Below, one piece after another: positions 52,882 through 63,213 of a DNA stretch of 64,000 nt. The stretch covers positions 1 through 64,000 of the forward strand of contig OMWH01000016.1 of the NCBI GenBank assembly GCA_900314755.1, given 5' to 3'. Positions within the stretch are counted from its first letter, which is position 1, and every line of letters starts with the position of its first letter. This stretch comes from an uncultured Prevotellaceae bacterium. GTDB taxonomy: Bacteria > Bacteroidota > Bacteroidia > Bacteroidales > Bacteroidaceae. The notes beneath the pieces are model-generated. The model did not search any database. It was given only the letters and a program-made list of their open reading frames with translations, and was not told where the DNA came from. Made by a program: the position numbers and the translations under genes.

Positions 52882-52986
52882 ATTCCCACCGTGGGAATGC
52901 ATCATTCCCACCGTGGGAACATATCATTCCCATCATGGGAATACATCATTCCCAGCGTGGGAACACAGTATTCCCAGCATGGGAAT
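52882..52986. repeat. Five 22-bp-spaced palindromes TTCCCA-N3-TGGGAA
   Basis: Copies start at 52882, 52904, 52926, 52948 and 52970, an exact 22-bp period. Each is a perfect palindrome (ATTCCCANNNTGGGAA) with CCG, CCG, TCA, GCG and GCA in the centre, the differences kept self-complementary outside the centre. It lies in the convergent gap between the LruC gene and a minus-strand kinase gene. It is not a CRISPR array: the gaps are only 5-6 bases. Confidence 0.92.
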
Positions 52987-53041
52987 AAATCGTAAGATAG
53001 TGCTGTGTAGCGTTCCGCATGTGCTGGAACGGGGTATGGGT

Positions 53042-53626
53042 CTACTTTGACGTGCGTTCGATGAACTCCATGATGAGGTCAGCGGCATCCTCCTCGGTGA
53101 GGTCGTCCATGGTGATGACGAGGTCATAGAGGCGGGTGTCGTAACGTGACTTGTCCGAATACTTCTTGATATACGTCTCACGGCTGGCATCCACCTCCTC
53201 GATGGTGTCCATGGCAGCCGCCATCGTCATCCCCTTCTTCTGCAGACGCTCTATACGCTTGGCAAGCGAAGCCTGTATGAAGATGTTCAGGTGGTTCTTC
53301 CAGTCGCGGAAGATGAGGAAGGCATTACGTCCTGCGATGACACACGACTCCTTCTCGGCAAGTCCCTGCAAGATCTTACGTTCCGTCTCAAACATGGCGG
53401 CAGTGGTAGGCTTGCCCTTTAGCTCGTCCCACCACGACTCCTTCTCTTGTGCTTTCAGCCGCTCTATCTCATCGAGCGAGAGACCGAATTTCTCGGTGAC
53501 GCCCTCTGTCAGAGGCTTATCATAATATTTCACGTTCAACCGTTTGGCAAGGATGCTGCCGACGGTATGTCCACCAGAGCCCAACTCACGGTTGATGGTG
53601 ATGACAAATTGCTGATTCTTATTCAT
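53042..53626 (-). CDS. Cytidylate kinase-like protein
   Basis: About 194 residues. The P-loop is the variant NRELGSGGHTVG, as in the cytidylate-kinase-like family (PF13189). Later motifs are VIAGRNAFLIF, IERLQKKG and TYIKKYSDKSRYDTRLYDLVI, the lid-like Arg-rich region. True CMP kinases are larger and have a CMP-binding insert, so substrate is uncertain. It lies 12 bases from the upstream nucleoside kinase gene, so the two probably share a transcript. Confidence 0.87.
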   Translation of the reverse strand: MNKNQQFVITINRELGSGGHTVGSILAKRLNVKYYDKPLTEGVTEKFGLSLDEIERLKAQEKESWWDELKGKPTTAAMFETERKILQGLAEKESCVIAGRNAFLIFRDWKNHLNIFIQASLAKRIERLQKKGMTMAAAMDTIEEVDASRETYIKKYSDKSRYDTRLYDLVITMDDLTEEDAADLIMEFIERTSK

Positions 53627-53638
53627 TATTGTGTATGA

Positions 53639-55300
53639 TTAATATTTGAAAGAACTGCCACCCAGGAACTCCCTCAAGAGTGATGTGGGAGGAATCTGAG
53701 CTGCAGGAATAGGTTTGATATATCGCAGGAACTTCAACAGGCGGTAAGCCTCGGCATACTCCACGCAGTTCTCGGGAACCTGTTCCAGCACGGGGATTGC
53801 CTGTTCACGGATGACAGCCAGCTCGAAGAGCATCGCCGTATTGAACATCGCGTCGGCATTCTCCTGATACGGGAAAATCCATTTGTTCTCACCCCTGCGG
53901 ACAGAGGGCCAACGGCGGATGGTCTCCTGTGCTGACACCCCACGGTATTTATAGTCGCGGATGATGCGGCGCAGCAACCGGTTGTCGGTTGTGGGAATAT
54001 AATTATGGTTGTCGAGCAGGATGGTAGTCAGTGCCGATGCATAGACCTTGTATTTTTGTGCCTCAGGAATCTGTGCTGTCAGCTCTGGGTTCAGGGCATG
54101 GATACCCTCCACCACCAGTATCTCGTTACCCTGCAGTTGCAGTTTCTTGCCACTCATCTCACTCTCCCCCGTCTGGAAGTTATAGCGGGGCAGTTCCACC
54201 TCCTCCCCACGGAGCAGTGCATTCATCTGTTCGTTGAGCAGAGGGATGTTCAGCGCATGCAGATGCTCATAGTCAAAATCCCCTTTCTCGTCACGGGGAG
54301 TCTTTTCACGACTCACGAAATAGTCGTCTAAGGAGATACCAATAGGTTTGATGCCGTTGACGGCAAGTTGCACGGAGAGCCGTTTGCATGTCGTCGTCTT
54401 ACCACTGCTCGACGGACCGGCGATGAGCACCATCTTCACCTCCTTGCGCGAAGCTATCTCGTCGGCAATCTGTGCAATCTTCTTCTCCTGCAGTGCCTCG
54501 CTGACCTGTATGAGCTGCGACGAATACCCCTTCTGGGTAGCCCTGTTCAAGTCGCCCACCGTCCTCAGCTTCAGGATGCCCTGCCACCGGTGATGCTCTT
54601 TGAATATCTCAAACATCTTGTCCTGCCGCACCATCTCACCCAGCTTAGAAGGGTCACTGGCAGTAGGGATGCGCAGTAGCATGCCGTCGTAGTACGGTTC
54701 CAGACCAAAGAGATATATCTGCGACGTGTTCGTGAGCATACTGCCATAGTAATAGTCCGCATAGCCGTCGATGTCATAGTACGTCGTATAGAGGTCGCCG
54801 ATGCCCTCCAGCAGACGGATCTTGGAGTACGACCGTGACTTCTGGAACATCTCTATCGCCTCCTCCGTTGTCGACACATGGCGGTGGATAGGGTGTCCGG
54901 CAGCAATGATCTCCTTCATACGCCCACGGATGGCATCCACGTCGGCAGTCGTCACAGGGCGGTCGAGACGCACGTCTACGAAATAGCCGTTCGACACCGG
55001 TATGCCGATAATCACCGAACAGTCGGGATAGATATCATGAGCCGCCTTGTTCAGCACGAAGAAAAGACTGCGTGTATAGGTACGCATCGCTGACGGCTCA
55101 TGCAGGTCGAGGAATTCAATCTCCTTGGGTTTGAACACCTCGAAGTGCATTCCCTCCACCTTGTTATTGACCCTTGCGCAAATGGGACCATACTCCATCT
55201 GGAGTCCCGATTGAGAAAATATTTCAGAAAGTGTGCTTCCGATGCACACTTTCAGATTTTTTTTATTATTTTTGCAACGGATTAAGATATTTTGTTCCAT
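53639..55300 (-). CDS. Nucleoside (uridine-like) kinase with ThrRS/TGS-like N-terminal region
   Basis: About 553 residues. The first ~270 resemble the TGS and editing-like parts of threonyl-tRNA synthetase (LHEPSAMRTYTRSLFFVLNKA, GHPIHRHV, YADYYYGSM). A uridine kinase/phosphoribulokinase domain follows, with P-loop GPSSSGKTTTC near residue 293, SLDDYF and VEGIHALNP. Such fused kinases are common in Bacteroidetes and Firmicutes; the nucleoside substrate is not proven. The ATG at 55300 is preferred, because an upstream ATG at 55333 lies before the predicted transcript start at the box 55323-55330. Confidence 0.87.
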   Translation of the reverse strand: MEQNILIRCKNNKKNLKVCIGSTLSEIFSQSGLQMEYGPICARVNNKVEGMHFEVFKPKEIEFLDLHEPSAMRTYTRSLFFVLNKAAHDIYPDCSVIIGIPVSNGYFVDVRLDRPVTTADVDAIRGRMKEIIAAGHPIHRHVSTTEEAIEMFQKSRSYSKIRLLEGIGDLYTTYYDIDGYADYYYGSMLTNTSQIYLFGLEPYYDGMLLRIPTASDPSKLGEMVRQDKMFEIFKEHHRWQGILKLRTVGDLNRATQKGYSSQLIQVSEALQEKKIAQIADEIASRKEVKMVLIAGPSSSGKTTTCKRLSVQLAVNGIKPIGISLDDYFVSREKTPRDEKGDFDYEHLHALNIPLLNEQMNALLRGEEVELPRYNFQTGESEMSGKKLQLQGNEILVVEGIHALNPELTAQIPEAQKYKVYASALTTILLDNHNYIPTTDNRLLRRIIRDYKYRGVSAQETIRRWPSVRRGENKWIFPYQENADAMFNTAMLFELAVIREQAIPVLEQVPENCVEYAEAYRLLKFLRYIKPIPAAQIPPTSLLREFLGGSSFKY

Positions 55301-55322
55301 AGCAATAAGCATTAACGTTGTA

Positions 55323-55330
55323 CAAAGATA
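55323..55330 (-). promoter_or_regulatory. -7 box, nucleoside kinase promoter
   Basis: TATCTTTG on the minus strand, 22 bases upstream of the ATG at 55300. It fixes the start choice for that gene. Confidence 0.65.
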
Positions 55331-55379
55331 CAAAGGTTTTTTGAAAAACGAGTAGGAATTACGAAATTATAACATAATT

Positions 55380-57131
55380 ATGTCTATTTGGATTTTTTTC
55401 AAGCTGCTGGGATCCCTTGCCCTGTTGATGTTCGGTATGAAGTCGATGAGTGAGGCGCTGCAGAAGATGGCAGGACCACAACTGCGTCACGTTTTGGGTG
55501 CCATGACAACGAATCGCTTTACCGGCATGCTGACCGGTATGTTGGTGACAGCAAGTGTGCAGTCAAGTACGGCGACGACCGTGATGACCGTCTCTTTCGT
55601 TAATGCGGGACTGCTGACCCTGGCACAGGCGATCTCGGTGATTATGGGTGCGAATATCGGAACGACCCTCACGGCATGGATCATGTCGGCAGGTTTCTCG
55701 TTTAACATCACCGACTTTGTCTATCCTGCATTCTTCATCGCTATCATCCTTATTTATTATAAGCGCAAGCGCTTCATAGGCGATTTCCTCTTCGGTATCG
55801 CCTTTATGTTTTTGGGACTGGGCACTTTGCGCCAGACGGGTATCGACATGCACCTGGGTGAGAACCAGGAGGTGCTCAACTTCTTCGCCTCCTTCGACCC
55901 CAACTCCTTCATGACGACCCTGATATTCCTCCTGCTGGGAGGTATCCTTACTTTCTGTGTCCAGTCGAGTGCTGCCGTGATGGCTATCACGATGATTCTC
56001 TGTTCGAGTGGCGTACTGCCCATCTATCAGGGTATCGCCCTCGTGATGGGTGAGAACATCGGTACCACCGTGACTTCCAATCTTGCGGCATTGTCGGCAA
56101 ACACACAGGCGCGAAGGGCAGCCCTGGCGCACATGTTCTTCAACGTGTTCGGTGTCGTCTGGATATTATTTGTCTTCCGTCCCTTCGTCGATATGGTCTG
56201 CGGTTTCGTAGGCTATGATGTCGACATGACGAAAGAGGCGGCAGGTGCCCAGGCATTCCTTGCCAATTCCGCCAAGCTGAGTTTCGTGCTGGCAGCCTTC
56301 CACACCTGTTTCAATGTGGCGAACACCTTCATCCTCATCTGGTTCATCCCACAGATTGAGAAGTTTGTCTGCTGGGTCATCAAACCCAAGAGGGTCGACG
56401 AGGAAGAGGACTTCCGTCTGCATTTCATTACGGCAGGTTTCATGAAGACCCCCGAGCTCTCCATCCTGGAGGCACAGAAAGAGATACAGTCTTTCTCCGA
56501 GCGTATGCAGCGTATGTTCGGCATGGTGCGTGAGCTGCTGACCTTGAGCAGCAGTGCCACGGCGAAGAGCAACAAAGCACAGACGGGTGATTTCAACAAG
56601 CTCTTTACACGGATTGAGAAATATGAGGGTATCTCCGACAATATGGAGCTGGAGATTGCCAAATACCTTGACCAGGTAGGCGATGCTCATCTGAGTGACG
56701 ACTCAAAGGCAAAGATACGTGCCATGCTGCGTGAGATCTCGGAATTGGAGAGTATCGGTGATGCCAACTACAACATCGCCCGTACCATTGCCCGTAAGTA
56801 CCAGGGCAAGCAGGACCACTTCAGCGACAAGCAGTATGACCATATCTACCAGATGATGGAACTCACGGACGAGGCTCTCACACAGATGAACCGTCTGATG
56901 GCTGGACGTAAGGAGTCGTATGATGTCAACCGCACCTTCAACCTGGAGAACGAGATTAACAACTACCGCAACCAATTGAAGTCGCAGAATATCAACGATG
57001 TCAACAACCACGAGTACACCTATGCCGTAGGTACCATCTACATGGATGTCGTCAACGAGTGTGAGAAGCTCGCCGACTATGTGGTGAACGTGGTGGAGGC
57101 ACGTATGGGTACACGGCAGAAAGACCAATAA
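55380..57131 (+). CDS. Na+/Pi cotransporter family protein (NptA-like with PhoU-like tail)
   Basis: About 583 residues. Residues 1-~330 hold two Na/Pi-cotransporter repeats, each with a QSS motif (QSSTATTVMT and QSSAAVMAIT) and GANIGTT/GENIGTT signatures, in about eight to nine membrane helices. Residues ~350-583 are a cytoplasmic PhoU-like helical domain (IEKYEGISDNMELEIAKYL). It takes up phosphate with Na+. It is followed after 14 bases by the TonB-dependent receptor gene, suggesting joint transcription. Confidence 0.93.
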   Translation: MSIWIFFKLLGSLALLMFGMKSMSEALQKMAGPQLRHVLGAMTTNRFTGMLTGMLVTASVQSSTATTVMTVSFVNAGLLTLAQAISVIMGANIGTTLTAWIMSAGFSFNITDFVYPAFFIAIILIYYKRKRFIGDFLFGIAFMFLGLGTLRQTGIDMHLGENQEVLNFFASFDPNSFMTTLIFLLLGGILTFCVQSSAAVMAITMILCSSGVLPIYQGIALVMGENIGTTVTSNLAALSANTQARRAALAHMFFNVFGVVWILFVFRPFVDMVCGFVGYDVDMTKEAAGAQAFLANSAKLSFVLAAFHTCFNVANTFILIWFIPQIEKFVCWVIKPKRVDEEEDFRLHFITAGFMKTPELSILEAQKEIQSFSERMQRMFGMVRELLTLSSSATAKSNKAQTGDFNKLFTRIEKYEGISDNMELEIAKYLDQVGDAHLSDDSKAKIRAMLREISELESIGDANYNIARTIARKYQGKQDHFSDKQYDHIYQMMELTDEALTQMNRLMAGRKESYDVNRTFNLENEINNYRNQLKSQNINDVNNHEYTYAVGTIYMDVVNECEKLADYVVNVVEARMGTRQKDQ

Positions 57132-57145
57132 AACTACCATAACAA

Positions 57146-60100
57146 ATGAACAAAAAATTTTTATTCTCACTCCTTCTCCTCCTGTTGACATCCACCATGG
57201 TGATGGCGCAGGTGACCACATCCGGTATTAGCGGTATCGTGACAGCGGACAACGAGGAGGCAATTGGTGCCACCATTACAGCCAAGCACGTCCCTTCGGG
57301 TTCTGTATACCGTGCTGTCACGAATGTGGATGGGCGTTATACCATCAGTGGCATGCGTGCAGGTGGTCCTTATGAGGTAGAGATATCCTATATCGGTTTC
57401 CAGTCGAAGAAATATACCGATGTCCAGTTGCAGCTGGGTCAGAACACGGTGCTGAGTGCCAACTTGGCTGAGGGCAGCGAGATGCTTGCAGAAGTGGTGG
57501 TTGTGGCGAAGGCAAATAACACCATGCGCAGCGACCGCTCAGGAGCCGTCACCAATCTGAATGCGGCAGCCATGTCGGTCATCCCTACCGTGGGACGCAG
57601 CATGACAGACCTGATGAAGATGACCCCGCAGAGCTCGTCGGCTAGTGGCTTGGCGATTGGTGGTGGTAACTTCCGCCAGTCGAGTTTCACCATCGACGGT
57701 GCGTCGTTCAACAACGCCTTCGGACTGGGCTCCTCACCACTGCCAGGTGGCGGTACCCCTATCTCTCTGGATGCCATTGAGCAGATGACTGTCAACATCA
57801 CCCCTTATGACGTTCGTCAGAGCGGTTTCACCGGTGGTGGTATCAATGCTGTCACCAAGAGTGGTACCAACGAGTTCAAGGGCAGTGCCTATACGTATAT
57901 CACCTCCACCAGTCTGAAAGGTTCGAGGGTAGGGGATGCCACCCTGCCGGTAGACAATGGTCATAACGACACCTATGGTCTCTCTTTCAGCGGTCCTATC
58001 ATCAAGGACAAACTCTTCTTCTTCATCAACGGGGAGATAGAGGATAACGTCACTACGGGGCCGACGGCACGTGCAGGTAATGGTGGAACTCCTTATACGG
58101 AAACCAACCGCCGTCCGCGGTTAAGCGAGCTGGAGAGTCTCTCTGACTATATGCAGAACACCTATGGACTGACAACAGGACCGTGGCAAGGTTATAACAT
58201 CAAGACACCTGCCTACCGCTTCCTGGCTCGTCTGGACTGGAACATCAACGACAACCATAAGTTTCAGATCCGTTTCACGAAGTCCAAACGTAAGGAATCC
58301 AACTATGCCTCAGCCTCCCGCTCTATCGGCAGCAACCAGTCAACCGCCATCTATGGTGGCAGTCAGAGCGGCTACGGCAGTCTGACAGACTATTCGATGA
58401 GTTCGCTGTCCAGCCGTTACTATTCGGAATTCCGTTTCACGTCGTTTGCCGCTGAGCTGAACTCAAAGTTCGGCAAGTTCCATAACACCCTGCGTGGCAC
58501 CTATTCTTTCCAGGACCAGCCACGCTCTACGGAATATAACGATGCGGCACCTGTCGTCGAGATATTGATGAGTGACGGTGCCGGTCATTATCCCTCATGG
58601 GCAATGATGGGTGACATCTTCACTTACGGCAACCTCGCACAGACCAAGAATACGGTCATCACCGACGAGGTGAATGTGACGCTGGGTAAGCATAACCTCT
58701 TTGCTGGCATCCAGTATGAGCATAACTTCGCGGCTAACGGCTATGCGCAGGCTGCTGCGGGCTATTATGCCTTCGAGGCGACACCTGACGAGGTGAGCAC
58801 CGGCAACTGGGCTGCCGTCTTCGGTCGTCCGGCACGTGTCTTTGGTATCACCTACGGTAATAATGACGCACACTCGATGTTCATCTCTGAGATGAAGACC
58901 AACCAGTGGTCGTTCTACCTGCAGGATAACATCAGCTGGTCGGAGCGTTTCCGCACCTCTGTCGGTGTGCGTTTCGAACTGCCTTCCTATCCCTCTCTGA
59001 AGAACAATTTCAATAAGGACTATTACGATATCGACTTCGGCGGCAAGCATTTCCGTACGGATAACGTGCCTGATGCCAGTCTCAGCTTCTCACCGCGTAT
59101 CGGTTTCAACTGGGACATCAGGGGTGACCGTAAATATATCCTGCGCGGTGGTACGGGTATCTTCGTAGGTCGTATGCCGTTCGTATGGCTGGTGTCGGCT
59201 GTCGGCAACTCCGGTATGGGACAGACCTCCTATGTGGCAACGGCAGCCAACGGCAAGAAGATTCCTACCTTCACGATGAGTCAGGAGGATATGCTGCAGC
59301 AGATTGGTGCTACCAGCTCGACGACCGTTCCTGTCAGTCCCACTATCCTCAGCGAGGATCTCCGTATGCCGAAGACGTGGAAGGCGTCGCTTGCCTTTGA
59401 TGCCCAGCTGCCAGGTGGTATCGACTTCACCCTGGAGGGTATCTTCAACAAGGACTTCAACCCTGTGGTGGTGTCTAATGAGGATATCTACTGGGACGGT
59501 ACCTCTACCGTTGACCTCGGTCATGGGGATGTGCGCCATAAGATGTCTTACTATGATGCCGGACACTCTGCCTTTGTGCTGAAAAATGCAGGGAGCAAAG
59601 CCTATTATCTGTCGCTGACGGCACAGCTACGTAAGTCGTTTGACTTCGGTCTCGACCTTTCTGCCTCCTATACGCTGTCGAAGGCAAAGAGCTATACCGA
59701 GGGTATCGGTGACCAGGTGTCGGCAGCTTATTATAACTACCGCTCTTCCGTTCATGCCGTCAACGACATGGAGACGGGCTATGCCACCTATGTGGCTCCT
59801 AATCGTCTGCTGCTGTCGGCAAGCTATAAGCTCAAGGAGTCGAAGAATGCCACCTCGACGTTCAGTCTGATCTACGACGGTTATCAGTATGGCTATCTGG
59901 GTAATTATGCATTTAGCCGCTACAGCTATATCTTCAGCACCAATGTCAACAGCGACCCGTCGGCTCCCGGCAACCTGCTTTATATCCCTGCCAGCCGTGA
60001 GGAGCTGAACGGTTGGGACTTTGCCGACAATGGTACCGTGGACGGTGTACCCTATACTGCCGACATGCAGCGTGACGACTTCTGGGCTTTCATCAACCAG

Positions 60101-60448
60101 GATGACTATCTGAAGGACTGCAAGGGACAGTATACGGAGCGTGGCGGTGCGAAGATGCCTTGGCATCATCAGCTGGACTTCAAGTATACCCGTGACATGT
60201 CTGTCAACTGGGGAAAGACGAAGCATACCTTGCAGCTGGGTATTGACATCCTTAACCTGCCGAACTTCCTCTGTAAGGACTGGGGTGTCTTCAAGCAGAT
60301 TACGGGTAATGACCTGCTGAATTTCAAGAATGGCAAGTACACCTATAATACGGTCAATGGTGTCCGTCACCTGAGTACCTCACAGAACTTCCAGAATCTC
60401 GCCTCTACCTATCAGATCATGTTTACGATTAAGTACTTGTTTAATTGA
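57146..60448 (+). CDS. Oar-like TonB-dependent receptor with carboxypeptidase-regulatory domain
   Basis: About 1100 residues. A signal peptide (MNKKFLFSLLLLLLTSTMVMAQ) is followed by a CarboxypepD_reg/CNA-B-like domain (residues ~25-115, ISGIVTADNEEAIGATITAKH, YTISGMRAGGPYEVEIS). A plug domain follows (~130-240, VIPTVGRSMTDLMKMTPQ), and then the beta-barrel to the end (IMFTIKYLFN). It is of the OmpA-related/Oar type, with no SusD partner nearby. Substrate unknown. It sits behind the phosphate transporter gene and may import a phosphorylated ligand, which is speculation. A bidirectional terminator follows. Confidence 0.9.
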   Translation: MNKKFLFSLLLLLLTSTMVMAQVTTSGISGIVTADNEEAIGATITAKHVPSGSVYRAVTNVDGRYTISGMRAGGPYEVEISYIGFQSKKYTDVQLQLGQNTVLSANLAEGSEMLAEVVVVAKANNTMRSDRSGAVTNLNAAAMSVIPTVGRSMTDLMKMTPQSSSASGLAIGGGNFRQSSFTIDGASFNNAFGLGSSPLPGGGTPISLDAIEQMTVNITPYDVRQSGFTGGGINAVTKSGTNEFKGSAYTYITSTSLKGSRVGDATLPVDNGHNDTYGLSFSGPIIKDKLFFFINGEIEDNVTTGPTARAGNGGTPYTETNRRPRLSELESLSDYMQNTYGLTTGPWQGYNIKTPAYRFLARLDWNINDNHKFQIRFTKSKRKESNYASASRSIGSNQSTAIYGGSQSGYGSLTDYSMSSLSSRYYSEFRFTSFAAELNSKFGKFHNTLRGTYSFQDQPRSTEYNDAAPVVEILMSDGAGHYPSWAMMGDIFTYGNLAQTKNTVITDEVNVTLGKHNLFAGIQYEHNFAANGYAQAAAGYYAFEATPDEVSTGNWAAVFGRPARVFGITYGNNDAHSMFISEMKTNQWSFYLQDNISWSERFRTSVGVRFELPSYPSLKNNFNKDYYDIDFGGKHFRTDNVPDASLSFSPRIGFNWDIRGDRKYILRGGTGIFVGRMPFVWLVSAVGNSGMGQTSYVATAANGKKIPTFTMSQEDMLQQIGATSSTTVPVSPTILSEDLRMPKTWKASLAFDAQLPGGIDFTLEGIFNKDFNPVVVSNEDIYWDGTSTVDLGHGDVRHKMSYYDAGHSAFVLKNAGSKAYYLSLTAQLRKSFDFGLDLSASYTLSKAKSYTEGIGDQVSAAYYNYRSSVHAVNDMETGYATYVAPNRLLLSASYKLKESKNATSTFSLIYDGYQYGYLGNYAFSRYSYIFSTNVNSDPSAPGNLLYIPASREELNGWDFADNGTVDGVPYTADMQRDDFWAFINQDDYLKDCKGQYTERGGAKMPWHHQLDFKYTRDMSVNWGKTKHTLQLGIDILNLPNFLCKDWGVFKQITGNDLLNFKNGKYTYNTVNGVRHLSTSQNFQNLASTYQIMFTIKYLFN

Positions 60449-60464
60449 TAGAGTTGAGAGATAA

Positions 60465-60499
60465 AAAAAGGTCTCAGCCGCTGGGGTTGAGACCTTTTT
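60465..60499. terminator. Bidirectional terminator between the TonB receptor and pnp
   Basis: AAAAAGGTCTCAGCC and GGTTGAGACCTTTTT pair with a short GCTG loop, with A and T runs on both sides. It can end both the receptor transcript (plus) and the pnp transcript (minus). Confidence 0.88.
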
Positions 60500-60517
60500 C
60501 TTTGTATGTATTCTGAC

Positions 60518-62851
60518 TTAGAAGTCAATCTTGTCAAGGGTGTCTGTGAAGTCCTTTGGCTCGTGGTTCTCTGTGTCGTGGAACTCCTCGTTGCGCTGCG
60601 GACGCTCACGGTGCTCGTTGCGGTTACGACGGTCACCACGGTCGCGGCGCTCAGGACGCGGACCACGCTCAGGACGCTCACGGCGACGGGGCTGTGGCTC
60701 CTGATAGTCAGCGGGCTTCTCTACCAATACACGGTGTGAGAGCTTGAACTTACCGGTCTTCGGGTCAATCTCCAACAGCTTAACGGTAATCTTGTCACCT
60801 TCCTTCAGACCAGCCTCCTCAACAGTCTCCAGGCGCTTCCAGTCAATCTCCGAGATATGGAGCAGACCGTCCTTGCCAGGCATGAACTCTACGAAGCAGC
60901 CGTAAGGCATGATGCTGCGGACAGTACCCTCGTACACCTCACCGACCTCGGGGATGGCGACGATAGCCTTGATCTTGGCGATGGCAGCGTCGATGGTCTC
61001 CTTGTTAGGACCGCTGACCTGTATCTTACCAACACCGTCCTCCTCGTCAATGGTGATGGTGGCACCGGTGTCCTCCTGCATCTGCTGGATGATCTTACCA
61101 CCAGGACCGATGACAGCACCGATGAACTCCTTCGGAATCTCGAATGCCTCGATGCGTGGAACCTGTGGCTTCAGCTCTGGACGTGGCTCGGCGATGGTGT
61201 CGGTGATGCACTTCAGGATATGCTCACGACCAGCCTTTGCCTGCATCAGTGCCTTCTCCAGAATCTCGAAGGAGAGTCCGTCACACTTGATATCCATCTG
61301 GGTAGCGGTCAGTCCGTCCTTTGTACCAGTGGTCTTGAAGTCCATATCGCCCAGGTGGTCCTCATCACCGAGGATGTCACTCAGCACGGCATATTTCTCC
61401 TCACCGGGGTTCTTGATCAGTCCCATGGCGATACCGCTGACGGGTTTCTTCATAGGAACACCGGCATCCATCAGCGCCAGCGTACCAGCACATACGGTAG
61501 CCATAGAGGAAGAGCCGTTAGACTCCAGAATCTGGCTTACCAGACGGACGGTATAGGGGAAGTCTGCGGGAATCTGACCTTTCAGACCACGCCATGCAAG
61601 GTGTCCGTGACCGATCTCACGACGACCGACGCCACGCTGTGCCTTTGCCTCACCCGTACAGAACGGTGGGAAGTTATAGTGCAGCAGGAAGCGCTGGTAG
61701 CTCTTGTCGAGCACGTCATCCACGAGTTTCTCGTCGAGTTTCGTACCCAGTGTGCAGGTGGTCAGCGACTGTGTCTCACCACGGGTGAAGATACTGCTTC
61801 CATGAGGCATGGGCAGTGGGCTTACCTCGCACCAGATAGGACGGATCTCGTCGGTCTTACGACCATCGAGACGGATACCCTCGTCGAGGATGCAGCGGCG
61901 CATGGCGTCACGCTCCACGTCATGGTAGTAGCGGTCCATCATAGCCTCGTACTCATCCTTGGAAATCTCAGAGGTCTCGGTGATCTCTGTATGTGCGGCG
62001 AAGAATTTCTCCTTGAAGTCCTCGAGGATTTTTTCAAATGCCTCAGCACGGGCATGCTTCTCCAGCGCCTGCTTGGTGATGTCATAGGCGGGCTGGTACA
62101 GCTCCTTGTTCATCTGCTCACGCAGAGCCTCGTCATTCACCTCATGGTCGTACTCACGCTTTACGTCCGTGCCGAGCTCCTTGCTCAGTGCGGTCTGCAG
62201 CTCACACATCGGCTTGATGGCTGCCATGGCAGCTTTCAGCGCACCGATCATGTCCTGCTCAGAGACCTCTTTCATCTCACCCTCCACCATCATGATGTTC
62301 TCAGCAGAGGCACCAACCATGATATCCATGTCGGCTTCCTTCATCTGCTCGAAGGTGGGGTCTATCACATACTCCCCGTTGATACGAGCCACACGGACCT
62401 CAGAGATCGGGCACTCGAAGGGGATATCTGAACATGCCAACGCTGCGGAAGCGGCAAAACCTGCCAGGGCATCCGGCTGGTCAACACCATCGGCACTGAG
62501 CAGCATCACATTGACAAATACTTCGGCATGATAATTGGAGGGGAACAAAGGACGGAGCACACGGTCAACCAGTCGGCTGGTCAGAATCTCATTGTCCGAA
62601 GCCTTACCCTCGCGCTTGGTGAAGCCACCGGGGAAACGCCCTGCGGCGGCATACTGCTCTCTGTAGTCTACCTGCAGAGGCATGAAATCTGTTCCGGGAA
62701 CTGCATCTTTTGCGGCACACACAGTAGCCAGCAACACCGTGTTGTTCATGCGCAGAACAACACTTCCGTCTGCCTGCTTTGCCACTTTCCCGGTTTCAAT
62801 GGTGATGGTTCTTCCATCAGGCAATTGAATTGTTTTCGTAATTACGTTCAT
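60518..62851 (-). CDS. pnp: Polyribonucleotide nucleotidyltransferase
   Basis: About 777 residues. It degrades RNA 3' to 5' with phosphate. Two RNase PH domains (first with [15 protein letters not shown], second with [20 protein letters not shown] and a catalytic [19 protein letters not shown]) surround a helical linker. They are followed by a KH domain ([16 protein letters not shown]) and an S1 domain ([18 protein letters not shown]). The last ~60 residues are Arg/Glu/Pro-rich. The start at [10 protein letters not shown] (62851) is chosen because the longer frame would begin inside the promoter box at 62909-62916. Confidence 0.97.
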   Translation of the reverse strand: MNVITKTIQLPDGRTITIETGKVAKQADGSVVLRMNNTVLLATVCAAKDAVPGTDFMPLQVDYREQYAAAGRFPGGFTKREGKASDNEILTSRLVDRVLRPLFPSNYHAEVFVNVMLLSADGVDQPDALAGFAASAALACSDIPFECPISEVRVARINGEYVIDPTFEQMKEADMDIMVGASAENIMMVEGEMKEVSEQDMIGALKAAMAAIKPMCELQTALSKELGTDVKREYDHEVNDEALREQMNKELYQPAYDITKQALEKHARAEAFEKILEDFKEKFFAAHTEITETSEISKDEYEAMMDRYYHDVERDAMRRCILDEGIRLDGRKTDEIRPIWCEVSPLPMPHGSSIFTRGETQSLTTCTLGTKLDEKLVDDVLDKSYQRFLLHYNFPPFCTGEAKAQRGVGRREIGHGHLAWRGLKGQIPADFPYTVRLVSQILESNGSSSMATVCAGTLALMDAGVPMKKPVSGIAMGLIKNPGEEKYAVLSDILGDEDHLGDMDFKTTGTKDGLTATQMDIKCDGLSFEILEKALMQAKAGREHILKCITDTIAEPRPELKPQVPRIEAFEIPKEFIGAVIGPGGKIIQQMQEDTGATITIDEEDGVGKIQVSGPNKETIDAAIAKIKAIVAIPEVGEVYEGTVRSIMPYGCFVEFMPGKDGLLHISEIDWKRLETVEEAGLKEGDKITVKLLEIDPKTGKFKLSHRVLVEKPADYQEPQPRRRERPERGPRPERRDRGDRRNRNEHRERPQRNEEFHDTENHEPKDFTDTLDKIDF

Positions 62852-62908
62852 CTTGTATAAAACATCTAAAAAATAAAACATCGTGCGACTTTGCGCAAAT
62901 TGCGGCTG

Positions 62909-62916
62909 CAAAGGTA
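62909..62916 (-). promoter_or_regulatory. -7 box, pnp promoter
   Basis: TACCTTTG on the minus strand, 57 bases upstream of the pnp ATG. Confidence 0.65.
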
Positions 62917-63213
62917 CACATTATTATATTAAGAAACGAATAAACCCGCATTATTTTTCTTTTTTTATGAAATAAGGGGTGTGCGACTATTTCTGATAGA
63001 TTGACACTTTTCCCGTGATTTTAAAAACATAAGTTAATATATGATGATATTTGATTAAAGTGTTACGCTACGGGATCAAATTAAGACACTGCCAACGAGA
63101 GAAGCCGCCATTCATCTGAATAGAATGAAATTGCACCTTTTTTTATTGTAGATTGTTGGATTATTGATTATTTTTTGTATCTTCGCAAACGAAATAACAA
63201 AAAATAAAATGAT
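62917..63213. other. Intergenic region, promoters only
   Basis: About 300 A+T-rich bases between the divergent pnp and partial secreted-protein genes. TATCTTCG at 63178-63185 is a possible -7 box for the plus-strand gene. I see no further gene or strong structure. Confidence 0.5.

Noticed and set aside
52882..52986. CRISPR array
   Set aside because: Repeats are palindromic 16-17-mers separated by only 5-6 bases. No spacer-sized gaps and no cas genes are present.
59627..60370. 247-codon minus-strand frame in the TonB receptor gene
   Set aside because: Antisense shadow. The receptor's barrel end is continuous on the plus strand.
60857..62431. 524-codon plus-strand frame antisense to pnp
   Set aside because: pnp has complete PNPase domains on the minus strand. 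The opposite frame is a by-product of its codon usage.
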